Origin: Lachnospiraceae bacterium
Lineage (GTDB): Bacteria > Bacillota > Clostridia > Lachnospirales > Lachnospiraceae
NCBI GenBank assembly: GCA_016281605.1
Contig: JAEEJA010000101.1
Span: 1-63,954, forward strand
Direction of reading: 5' to 3'
DNA length: 63,954 bases
The position numbers and the translations under genes are program-made. Numbering within the stretch: position 1 is the first letter of the stretch; every line of letters starts with the position of its first letter. Shown here piece by piece: positions 45,291 to 53,754 of the stretch. Under the pieces are notes generated by a model. The model was not told where the DNA came from. It worked only from the letters and a program-made list of their open reading frames with translations, and made no database searches.

Positions 45291-47825
45291 CTATTCTATA
45301 TTTTCATAAAAGAGTGCTCTACTGTTTACCTCATGTAATTTTTCAGGCATCTTCTCTTTTATAGTCTGCATAATATCCTCTCTTGTAAGTCCAAGCTCCT
45401 CTGTCTTCGCCGCCGCTCCGAGTAAAAGTACATTTAACACCTTATCATTTCCAATTTCTTCCAGAGCTTTATCAGCATCTACCAAAATAAGATTAGAAAC
45501 ATGTGACTTAAGATACTCTATGATTTTATCTACATCATACTCAGAAGCACCAATCATAGCACTTACAGGCATTATCGGTCTGATACTCGTTACTACGGTG
45601 CCACCCTCCTTAAGATAAGGAAGCATACGAACTGCCTCAGCAGGCTCAAATCCTATTATAAGGTCGGCGTTTTTGTCTCCAATTAGTGGTGAGAAAGCAC
45701 CGTCTCCCAATCTCACATGACTAAATACACTACCGCCTCTCTGTGCCATACCTATGGTTTCCGCAGTTTGTATAGATAGACCCTTTCTCATAGCCGTATT
45801 TGCTATAAGCTTAGAGGCAAGTATGGTTCCCTGTCCTCCAACGCCTGAAAGGACTATATTTTTAAGAGGTGATTTTTCAATCTTTTCTGTTTTATTATCC
45901 GGATTCTTTGAATCAGCCTTTTTATCTGTATTTTTAGATGTTACTTCTTTAGTTGCTTCTTTTTGAGAATTAAGAAGACTCTCCGGTTTTCTTGCTCCTC
46001 CACCGCCTATAGCTCCAACCGGGCAAATCTGCTCACACAGAGTACAGCCTGTACAAAGTGAATTGTCGATAAATGCTTTGCCGTTCTTTAGTATAAGTGC
46101 CGGACATCCCAGTTCATTGATACATTTTTTACATGATATACACTTATCTTCATCAACCTTAGCTTTTGCAGTCTTAGGCTTCCACTTTACTATACAAGGA
46201 TACCTGAATATAATTGCCTTGATTCCCTTCTCGTCAGCCACACGCTTCACAGTTTCAACTGCTTCGTCGTGATCAAGAGGATTTACGCACTCTACGGTTT
46301 CTATTCCTATACCACGAAGCACGTGCTCCATATCTACTTTTTCAACAACCTCTCCCATAAGAGTGCGTCCTGTACCCGGATGAGGCTGATGACCTGTCAT
46401 GGCAGTGGTTGAATTATCAAGTATACAGAGGGTCATATCTGCCTGATTGTAATATCCGTTGATAGCTCCGGATATACCTGATGCAAAGAAGGTTGAATCT
46501 CCTACAAATGCAAATGCTTTTGTATCCGGCTCTACATGCCATACACCCTGTGATATACCAAGACCTGCGCCCATGCAAAGACAGGTATCACACATATCAA
46601 GAGGTTTGGCATTACCAAGTGTATAGCATCCTATATCTCCACAAAATATAGTCTTTTTACCCTTCATAGCCTGCTTAACTGCATAAAATGAAGCTCTGTG
46701 AGGACAGCCGGTGCAAAGAACCGGAGGTCTTACAGGTAGAGCAGGCAGTTCTTCTTTGTTTTCTTCAGTGTCCGCACCACTCTTTAAAACCTTTTTTCCG
46801 TATATTTTCTTAAGCAGATCAGCTATCTCTGTAGTGGTATTTTCACCTGCACTCTTTACATCGCCTGTCAATTTACCGTGTACTGTTTTTGGGACACCTC
46901 TCTTACCACAAAGCATAAGTATTGCTCTCTCAAGACAAGGGTCGAGCTCCTCTATAACATATATCTCATCCAATCCTTCCATAAACTTTTCGCAAAGCTC
47001 TTCAGGGAACGGAAATGGAGTTGCAACCTTAAGCACTCTTGGTCTGTCGGTTTCCGAAAGGTTATCCATAACATGGGCAAAGCTTATGCCATGTGAAACG
47101 ATACCTATACGAGAATCACTGTATGTACCCTTCGCCTTAAAGTAAACATTTTTATCATAATCAGAGAAAACAGCTGTTAAATCCTGATTTCTCTTCTCTA
47201 TCCTTCCGTGGTTCATAAATGATAATCTCGGGAAGATAACCCACTTTGACGGATCTTTTATAAAGCCTTCAGGATTTGTCTTATGATATTCATTTTCATC
47301 TTTAATTGATATGGATGCATAACCATGATCTATCCTTGTAGTAGGGCGAAATAATACGGGGGTTTTATACTTTTCCGAAAAATCAAATGCCTCCTGTATC
47401 ATATCATAAGCTTCCTGAACCGAAGAAGGATCAAATACCGGAAGCTTAGAATACATGCCAAATGTCCTGGTATCCTGTTCTGTTTGTGAAGATATAGGTC
47501 CCGGATCATCTGCTACAAGTACTACCATTCCACCCTTTACGCCTATGTAAGAAAGGCTCATAAGTGGGTCTGACGCCACATTTAGACCTACCTGCTTCAT
47601 GGTAACAAGTGTCCTCTCACCTGCGTAGGCCGCTCCTGCTGCTACTTCCATTGCTGCTTTTTCATTAATGGACCATTCGACATAGATATCGTCACCCGCT
47701 CTCAAGGACACGGTTTCGAGAACTTCTGTCGAAGGAGTACCCGGATACCCCGAAAAGACACCTACTCCTGCTGCCAGAGCACCTAATGCTATCGCTTCAT
47801 TTCCCATTAAAAATTCTTTATGCAT
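45291..47825 (-). CDS. iorA: Indolepyruvate:ferredoxin oxidoreductase, IorA-IorB fusion
   Basis: The 844-residue enzyme oxidatively decarboxylates aryl-pyruvates to aryl-acetyl-CoA with ferredoxin. The IorA part covers about 1-620: LMGNEAIALGALAAGVGVFSG, the TPP-binding GDIGCYTLG and GDSTFFASGISGAING, then two ferredoxin-like clusters CISCKKC and CTGCTLCEQICPVG. A Lys/Glu/Asp-rich linker (about 625-650) joins it to a complete IorB (VLSGVGGQGTILASKLIA onward). Most species encode IorA and IorB separately, as in the second copy at 53-55 kb. The start at 47825 has GGAGG nine bases upstream; an ATG at 47831 is too close to that site. It heads an operon with paaK. Confidence 0.93.
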   Translation of the reverse strand: MHKEFLMGNEAIALGALAAGVGVFSGYPGTPSTEVLETVSLRAGDDIYVEWSINEKAAMEVAAGAAYAGERTLVTMKQVGLNVASDPLMSLSYIGVKGGMVVLVADDPGPISSQTEQDTRTFGMYSKLPVFDPSSVQEAYDMIQEAFDFSEKYKTPVLFRPTTRIDHGYASISIKDENEYHKTNPEGFIKDPSKWVIFPRLSFMNHGRIEKRNQDLTAVFSDYDKNVYFKAKGTYSDSRIGIVSHGISFAHVMDNLSETDRPRVLKVATPFPFPEELCEKFMEGLDEIYVIEELDPCLERAILMLCGKRGVPKTVHGKLTGDVKSAGENTTTEIADLLKKIYGKKVLKSGADTEENKEELPALPVRPPVLCTGCPHRASFYAVKQAMKGKKTIFCGDIGCYTLGNAKPLDMCDTCLCMGAGLGISQGVWHVEPDTKAFAFVGDSTFFASGISGAINGYYNQADMTLCILDNSTTAMTGHQPHPGTGRTLMGEVVEKVDMEHVLRGIGIETVECVNPLDHDEAVETVKRVADEKGIKAIIFRYPCIVKWKPKTAKAKVDEDKCISCKKCINELGCPALILKNGKAFIDNSLCTGCTLCEQICPVGAIGGGGARKPESLLNSQKEATKEVTSKNTDKKADSKNPDNKTEKIEKSPLKNIVLSGVGGQGTILASKLIANTAMRKGLSIQTAETIGMAQRGGSVFSHVRLGDGAFSPLIGDKNADLIIGFEPAEAVRMLPYLKEGGTVVTSIRPIMPVSAMIGASEYDVDKIIEYLKSHVSNLILVDADKALEEIGNDKVLNVLLLGAAAKTEELGLTREDIMQTIKEKMPEKLHEVNSRALFYENIE

Positions 47826-47889
47826 ATTCATGAGCCTCCGATCCGAAAATAATACCCGAACTATCTTCACGCACAATAATTCAAGGTAT

Positions 47890-47918
47890 ATACTACCACA
47901 AATCGGCTAAAACTTCAA
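47890..47918 (-). promoter_or_regulatory. Promoter of the iorAB-fusion operon
   Basis: On the minus strand TTGAAG (47918-47913), a 17-base spacer and TAGTAT (47895-47890) lie 65 bases before the start. Confidence 0.6.
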
Positions 47919-47928
47919 TGCAAATGTT

Positions 47929-47946
47929 GACACAAACTAGAGTGTC
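47929..47946. promoter_or_regulatory. GACAC-N8-GTGTC inverted repeat between divergent promoters
   Basis: Perfect 5-bp arms lie between the -35 boxes of the iorAB-fusion promoter and the lipoprotein promoter. It is placed to control both. No regulator gene adjoins it. Confidence 0.4.
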
Positions 47947-47953
47947 TCTACTC

Positions 47954-47982
47954 TTGAATTATTATAAGGGTTGCATTATAAT
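47954..47982 (+). promoter_or_regulatory. Promoter of the C11-lipoprotein gene
   Basis: TTGAAT (47954-47959), a 17-base spacer and TATAAT (47977-47982) lie 53 bases before the start at 48036. It may also serve hydG and hydF. Confidence 0.7.
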
Positions 47983-48035
47983 GACTTTGTTTGTATAAAA
48001 ACATAAAAATTCAAAATACTAACATAGGAGAAATT

Positions 48036-50348
48036 ATGAGAAAAACACTAAAAACAGTATTAAAAAGAATAATAGCTATAACACTAATATGTGGTATGAC
48101 TTTACAGACTGGTTGCACTTCTTCGGAGAGTGGCAATTCCGGTTCCGGTGGTAATTCCTCGGGTGAATCCGACGCTTCCGAGATGAAGGCTTTACTTAGT
48201 GAAAAGAGTGATGATAAAAGTTACTCTAACAGCCTTCTTACGGTTGACCGTTCTACAGGCGATCTTGAGATTCAAAGACCGACTCAGAACAGTGAAATCG
48301 CTCGTAAGGATGATGATATATGGACCGTATTTGTCTACATGTGCGCTTCAGATCTTGAATCAAACTACGGAGCGGCCTCAGGCGATATAGCTCAGATGCT
48401 CGATGCTTCTGCAAGCGAAAATGTACGTTTTATAATTCAGACAGGTGGAGCGAGCGAGTGGCAAAATGAAATCATGGATCCGGGAAAGATTCAAAGATAC
48501 AGTATCGAAAACAATGAAATATATCTCTTGGATGAACAAAAGCTTGATAGCATGGCCAAATCCAGCACACTCGCTTCATTCCTTAACTGGGGTGTAGAAA
48601 ACTACTGCTCGGAACACATGGGTGTTATATTCTGGAATCATGGCGGGGGAAGCTTACAGGGAGTGTGCTTTGACGAAAACTACAATATGAAGAGTATGCT
48701 TCTTCGAGATATGGATAGCGCACTTTTAAGTGTCTATAAGCGTATGACAGGAAAGTTTGATTTTATCGGTTTTGATGCCTGCCTCATGGGTACTCTTGAA
48801 GTAGCAAATGTAATGGCATCCTATGCAGATTACATGTATGCTTCAGAAGAAACTGAACCAGGAACCGGTTGGGATTACAAAGCCATCGGAAATGCTCTTG
48901 CTTCTACTGATGATGTGGATGCTACAGCTGTCGGCGAAGTAGTCTGTGACAGTTTTTACAAAGAATGTAAGCGTGCCAAAGATTTTAGAAGTGCAACACT
49001 TTCGATTATAGATTTATCAAAGATAGATGCTCTGATAACAAGCTTCAATTCATTTGCAAAAGATATGTATGAAGCCAGCGAAAGCTCTGAGGTAATAACC
49101 GGTATCGAAAGAAGTATGACCGAATGTGATAATTTTGGAGGAAACAACCGATCCGAAGGTTATACCAACATGGTTGATATGGCTGGTCTTGTAAACCTTT
49201 GTTCTGATTACGCAGATGGCGCAGAAGAAGTTATGAACTGCATCTCAGATGCAGTTGTATACAGTATAAACGGAAAGTCTCATGCCAATGCATCGGGTCT
49301 TGCTATTTACTATCCGCTCTCAGTGCAGCAAAAAAAGGAGCTTTCCAACTTCAGTAAGATTTGTACAAGTCCATACTATCTCTCCTTTGTGGATAGGAAG
49401 GAAAAAGGAAACTGTAATAGCGGCGACACATCTTCATATGATGAAGATTACTGGTGGAGCGGCGGAGATTCTTGCGGATGGGTCGACAGCTGTGCTTCAG
49501 ACGAAGGTGGTTCGGGTATATCGGACGCTATATCATCTTTGGCAGGAGACTCTGAGGACGGCACCTGGAGCTGGTTTGCCGACTATGATTACAATGAAGA
49601 AGAAGGTGTGTATGAAAACAACACCGAGGATAATGATTATTTCGATTATACAGAGAATTATGAGCAAACAGGAAGCAGTCCACTTATAACATTTAAAGAC
49701 GAGCCTTATATAGATGAGGAAAATCTGTATTGCTTTACGCTGGACAGCGACGGCCTGGAAAACACAAAGGAAATAAGAGCATCTGTTTATCAGTTGACAG
49801 ATGATGGTAAAACTCTTTTAGAGCTTGGTGAAACCTATGATGTAAATATCGACTGGGAAACAGGTGAAGCCTACGATGGTTTTGATGGTAGCTGGCTTTC
49901 ACTTCCTGACGGACAGAATCTTGCCATATATCCTGTGGAAATCGCTGATGACTATGTAGTCTATACCTCTCCGATAATCCTCAATAAAAAGGACACAAAC
50001 CTTCGTATTATCCAGTATTTTGACGGTGAAGTGTATGTCGACGGAACCTGGGACGGAATCGATGAAAACGGTATAGCAGGACGTGAAGTAAGACAACTTG
50101 AAAGAGGAGACGTTATAATACCAAGATACTTTAGTTATGATATTGACACCGAAGAGCAGGATGAATATGTAGGATACAAATACAAATTTAAGGGTGACCC
50201 TTATATTAATTACGACCTTCTTTTAGACGCAGACTACCTGTACTCATACAGAATATATGATACTTATTGCGACTACTTTGAAACAGAGTATGTGGGATTA
50301 GAGGTTACAAAAGATGGTGAGACCGTGCTTCTGGAAGATTACCTGTAA
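48036..50348 (+). CDS. Clostripain-family (C11) lipoprotein peptidase
   Basis: The 770-residue protein has a lipoprotein signal (LQTGC with lipidated Cys27), a Ser/Gly-rich tether and a C11 cysteine protease domain (about 93-430): WTVFVYMCASDLESNYG, catalytic His202 in FWNHGGGS and Cys249 in GFDACLMGT. The S1-like acidic residues are consistent with Arg or Lys specificity as in clostripain, but this is not certain. The C-terminal 300 residues are acidic (Asp/Glu/Tyr-rich beta modules). It is anchored to the outer face of the membrane. The start at 48036 follows AGGAG. hydG begins 45 bases after it, an odd pairing. Confidence 0.88.
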   Translation: MRKTLKTVLKRIIAITLICGMTLQTGCTSSESGNSGSGGNSSGESDASEMKALLSEKSDDKSYSNSLLTVDRSTGDLEIQRPTQNSEIARKDDDIWTVFVYMCASDLESNYGAASGDIAQMLDASASENVRFIIQTGGASEWQNEIMDPGKIQRYSIENNEIYLLDEQKLDSMAKSSTLASFLNWGVENYCSEHMGVIFWNHGGGSLQGVCFDENYNMKSMLLRDMDSALLSVYKRMTGKFDFIGFDACLMGTLEVANVMASYADYMYASEETEPGTGWDYKAIGNALASTDDVDATAVGEVVCDSFYKECKRAKDFRSATLSIIDLSKIDALITSFNSFAKDMYEASESSEVITGIERSMTECDNFGGNNRSEGYTNMVDMAGLVNLCSDYADGAEEVMNCISDAVVYSINGKSHANASGLAIYYPLSVQQKKELSNFSKICTSPYYLSFVDRKEKGNCNSGDTSSYDEDYWWSGGDSCGWVDSCASDEGGSGISDAISSLAGDSEDGTWSWFADYDYNEEEGVYENNTEDNDYFDYTENYEQTGSSPLITFKDEPYIDEENLYCFTLDSDGLENTKEIRASVYQLTDDGKTLLELGETYDVNIDWETGEAYDGFDGSWLSLPDGQNLAIYPVEIADDYVVYTSPIILNKKDTNLRIIQYFDGEVYVDGTWDGIDENGIAGREVRQLERGDVIIPRYFSYDIDTEEQDEYVGYKYKFKGDPYINYDLLLDADYLYSYRIYDTYCDYFETEYVGLEVTKDGETVLLEDYL

Positions 50349-50393
50349 TTAATATATTACCCATGTCGGATGATTCCGGGAAAGGAAATAATA

Positions 50394-51812
50394 ATGTACG
50401 ATAAAAATTCACTTAAGGCTGAGGAATTTATAAGTCACGAAGAAATATTAGAGTCCCTCGAGTATGCTGATCAAAACAAAAACAATGACAAATTAATAGA
50501 TGAAATCATAAAAAAAGCAAAAGAGTGTAAGGGTCTTGATCACCGGGAAGCATCGGTACTTCTCGCATGTGAGATTCCTGAAAAAAATGAAGAAATTTAT
50601 AAGCTCGCCGAGGAAATCAAGAAGGAATTTTACGGTAATAGAATTGTTCTTTTCGCTCCTCTGTATCTTTCAAATTATTGCGTAAATAACTGTACATACT
50701 GTCCGTATCACCATAAAAATAAAACTATCGCCAGAGTAAAGCTTACTCAGGAGCAGATTAAAAATGAAGTCATAGCACTTCAGGATATGGGACATAAGCG
50801 ACTTGCTCTGGAAGCCGGTGAAGACCCGGTAAATAACCCTATTGAGTATATTCTCGAAAGTATAGATACGATATACTCCATAAAACATAAAAACGGTGCT
50901 ATCCGACGTGTAAATGTAAACATTGCAGCCACTACGGTTGAAAACTACAGAAAGCTTCACGACGCAGGAATTGGTACATATATTCTATTTCAGGAAACCT
51001 ATCATAAGGAATCCTATAAAGTACTTCATCCACAGGGTCCAAAAAGTGACTATGCCTATCATACTGAAGCCATGGACAGGGCTATGGAAGGTGGTATAGA
51101 CGACGTAGGACTTGGTGTACTGTTTGGTCTGGACAAATATCGTTACGAATTCGCAGGACTTCTTATGCACGCTGAACACTTAGAAGCTGTACACGGCGTA
51201 GGTCCGCATACCATAAGTGTTCCTCGTATATGTCCTGCTGATGATATAGATGTAAATGATTTTGTCAATGCCATTAGTGACGATATATTTGCAAAAATTG
51301 TAGCCTGCATCAGAATTGCAGTTCCTTACACAGGAATGATAGTTTCCACAAGAGAATCTCAAAAAACAAGAGAAAGAGTTCTTCATCTCGGAATTTCACA
51401 GATTTCAGGAGGTTCGAGAACCTCTGTTGGTGGCTATACCGAAGAAGAAAGGCCTGAAGACACCGTTCAGTTTGATGTTTCCGACAGACGTTCATTAGAT
51501 GAAGTAATCAAGTGGCTTATCGATATGGACTATGTTCCTTCCTTCTGTACAGCCTGCTACAGAGAGGGTCGAACCGGCGATCGCTTCATGTCACTTTGCA
51601 AAGCAAAGCAGATTCAGAACTGCTGTCTTCCAAATGCACTTATGACCTTAGAGGAGTACCTAACCGACTACGCTTCTGAAGCCACAAGAATTGCCGGCGA
51701 ACAACTGATTGCAAGAAATATACCTGATATTACAAACCAAAAGGTTATAGATATTACAAAAGAAAGACTCGAAAAAATCAAAAACGGCGGAGAAAGAGAT
51801 TTTAGATTTTAA
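50394..51812 (+). CDS. hydG: [FeFe]-hydrogenase maturation radical SAM enzyme HydG
   Basis: HydG cleaves tyrosine to make the CO and CN ligands of the H-cluster. The 472-residue protein has the radical SAM cluster motif Cys96-x3-Cys100-x2-Cys103 (YCVNNCTYCPYHH) and the C-terminal Cys-x2-Cys-x22-Cys motif (FCTACYREGRTGDRFMSLC) that binds the second cluster; both are complete. The start at 50394 follows AAGGAAATAATA. hydF follows by 23 bases. hydE and the hydrogenase itself are not in the window. Confidence 0.95.
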   Translation: MYDKNSLKAEEFISHEEILESLEYADQNKNNDKLIDEIIKKAKECKGLDHREASVLLACEIPEKNEEIYKLAEEIKKEFYGNRIVLFAPLYLSNYCVNNCTYCPYHHKNKTIARVKLTQEQIKNEVIALQDMGHKRLALEAGEDPVNNPIEYILESIDTIYSIKHKNGAIRRVNVNIAATTVENYRKLHDAGIGTYILFQETYHKESYKVLHPQGPKSDYAYHTEAMDRAMEGGIDDVGLGVLFGLDKYRYEFAGLLMHAEHLEAVHGVGPHTISVPRICPADDIDVNDFVNAISDDIFAKIVACIRIAVPYTGMIVSTRESQKTRERVLHLGISQISGGSRTSVGGYTEEERPEDTVQFDVSDRRSLDEVIKWLIDMDYVPSFCTACYREGRTGDRFMSLCKAKQIQNCCLPNALMTLEEYLTDYASEATRIAGEQLIARNIPDITNQKVIDITKERLEKIKNGGERDFRF

Positions 51813-51835
51813 TTATTAGATTTAAGGAGATTAGT

Positions 51836-53077
51836 ATGGGGTTAAATGACACACCAAGCGGCGAAAGAGTACACATTTCATTCTTTGGTTGTACAAATGT
51901 AGGAAAGTCAAGTCTTATCAATGCATTTACATCACAGGACATAGCAATTGTTTCATCTACCAAAGGTACCACCACAGATCCTGTTAAAAAATCTATGGAA
52001 CTTCTTCCGCTAGGTCCTGTCATGATAACCGATACTCCCGGAATGGATGATACCGGCGAACTCGGTGCTCTTCGCATGAAAAAGACGATTGAGGTTCTTA
52101 ATAAAACTGATATTGCTATACTTGTTACAGATGCAAAAAGAGGACTAAATAAAACCGACAATACTCTAATCGACCTCTTTAATAACAATAATATTCCATA
52201 TATTATCGTGTACAACAAATCGGACACCTTAGAAACAATCCCTGTTTCCGATAATGATAATAACCATAATAACAGTAACAACAATATTATATACGTAAGT
52301 GCTCTGACAGGCTTTAATATCAACGCTCTAAAGGATCTTGTAGCAACTATTCGCACCTCGGATGAGAACGATAAAATTCTTATAGGCGATCTTGTGTCCG
52401 AAGGAGACATAGTAGTACTTGTTGTTCCTATAGATAAAGCCGCACCAAAGGGCAGAATTATACTTCCCCAGCAACAGGTTATAAGAGACGCCCTCGATCA
52501 TGGTGCTATACCTGTGGTTTGCCGTGATTCTGAGTTAACTGTAACTCTTGCCTCTCTTAAGGCTACTCCTAAGCTTGTAATAACCGATTCACAGGTATTT
52601 AAGAAAGTGGAATCCCTTATTCCTAAGGAGCTTCCTTTAACTTCATTTTCCATACTTATGGCTCGTTACAAAGGAAATCTCATGCCTTCAATCCAGGGTA
52701 TAAATGTACTTTCTTCATTAAAGGAGGGCGATCGTATACTTATAAGCGAGGGATGTACACATCACCGTCAGTGTGGGGATATCGGCTCTGTTAAGCTCCC
52801 TGCCCTCATAAAAAAATATACCGGTATAACTCCTGATATTTCTTTTAGTTCAGGTCAATCATTCCCCGATAATCTTTCGGATTATAAGATTATCATTCAT
52901 TGTGGGGCATGTATGCTTACTCCCAGAGACGCCCGTTCAAGATATAAAAAAGCAAAAAAAGCAGGAGTTCCAATCACAAACTATGGTATTGCCATAGCTT
53001 ATATGAACGGAATCCTGCAAAGAAGTCTCGAACCGCTGAAAGTTAATGATCTAACCGGTACTTACTTAGTCACCTGA
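51836..53077 (+). CDS. hydF: [FeFe]-hydrogenase maturation GTPase HydF
   Basis: HydF is the scaffold on which the H-cluster precursor is assembled. The 413-residue protein has a GTPase domain (P-loop FFGCTNVGKSSLINAF, DTPGMDDTG, NKSD) and a cluster-binding domain with EGCTHHRQCGDIG and HCGACMLTPRD, the CxH...HCxxC ligands. An Asn/Asp-rich insert (about 138-150) lies between the NKSD and SALTG motifs. A typical length is 400-415 residues. It ends in a short convergent gap. Confidence 0.95.
   Translation: MGLNDTPSGERVHISFFGCTNVGKSSLINAFTSQDIAIVSSTKGTTTDPVKKSMELLPLGPVMITDTPGMDDTGELGALRMKKTIEVLNKTDIAILVTDAKRGLNKTDNTLIDLFNNNNIPYIIVYNKSDTLETIPVSDNDNNHNNSNNNIIYVSALTGFNINALKDLVATIRTSDENDKILIGDLVSEGDIVVLVVPIDKAAPKGRIILPQQQVIRDALDHGAIPVVCRDSELTVTLASLKATPKLVITDSQVFKKVESLIPKELPLTSFSILMARYKGNLMPSIQGINVLSSLKEGDRILISEGCTHHRQCGDIGSVKLPALIKKYTGITPDISFSSGQSFPDNLSDYKIIIHCGACMLTPRDARSRYKKAKKAGVPITNYGIAIAYMNGILQRSLEPLKVNDLTGTYLVT
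52252..52290 (+). repeat. AAT/AAC-type trinucleotide run inside hydF
   Basis: A run of Asn/Asp/Ser/His codons (AAT, AAC, GAT) encodes DNDNNHNNSNNN in a surface loop of the GTPase domain. The repeat could expand or contract in frame. Confidence 0.6.
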
Positions 53078-53181
53078 CACTACCGAAAAAAATCATGTTC
53101 ATTACCTATGTGTTATATTCCTAAGTATTAATCACTATTATTAATCATCAAAAATAAGCGAAACTCTCGTCTACACCTGTT

Positions 53182-53754
53182 TTACTCGCTTCTGCCTAAC
53201 TCAAAGGCCTTAAGATTAAGCTCTAAAAACTTCTGGGGCACGCATTCCTCTATAGCCTTAAGCCATTCTTCCTTTGTAATATCTTTAAAGTAGTTGGAGA
53301 ATCTACCCATAAGCACAATATTTGTTGCTTTTGATGAGCCTGCCTTGCTTGCGAGTCCAAGTGCATCCATAGCATCTACATCAGCACCGGCTTCCTTCAT
53401 TTTATCCACAAGTCCCTCAGGATACTCAGCAGCTCCTGTAATTACAGGCATTGGATCAATCTCCTGAGCATTTACTATCACTTTTCCACCTGGTTTTAAG
53501 AAAGGAAGATATCTTGCTGCCTCAAGTGTTTCAAATGAAATAATATAATCTGCTTCACCCTTATCTATAACAGGTGAATACACCTTATCTCCAAATCTTA
53601 CATATGTTACAACGCTTCCACCTCTCTGGCTCATACCATGAACCTCGGAAACCTTCACGTCATATCCCTTTGAAAGAACTACATGTCCAAGAAGCTTACT
53701 TGCAAGGAGTGAACCCTGTCCACCTACACCTACTATCATTACATTTGTTGTCAT
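53182..53754 (-). CDS. iorB: Indolepyruvate:ferredoxin oxidoreductase beta subunit
   Basis: The 190-residue gamma-type subunit has VGVGGQGSLLASKLLGH at the start and VHGMSQRGGSVVTYVRFG (about 38-55), the typical IorB core, and pairs with IorA. Its ATG overlaps the iorA stop as TAATG, so the two are translationally coupled. It is a paralogue of the C-terminal part of the fusion at 45-48 kb. It is last in the aminotransferase-ligase-iorA-iorB operon. Confidence 0.95.
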   Translation of the reverse strand: MTTNVMIVGVGGQGSLLASKLLGHVVLSKGYDVKVSEVHGMSQRGGSVVTYVRFGDKVYSPVIDKGEADYIISFETLEAARYLPFLKPGGKVIVNAQEIDPMPVITGAAEYPEGLVDKMKEAGADVDAMDALGLASKAGSSKATNIVLMGRFSNYFKDITKEEWLKAIEECVPQKFLELNLKAFELGRSE

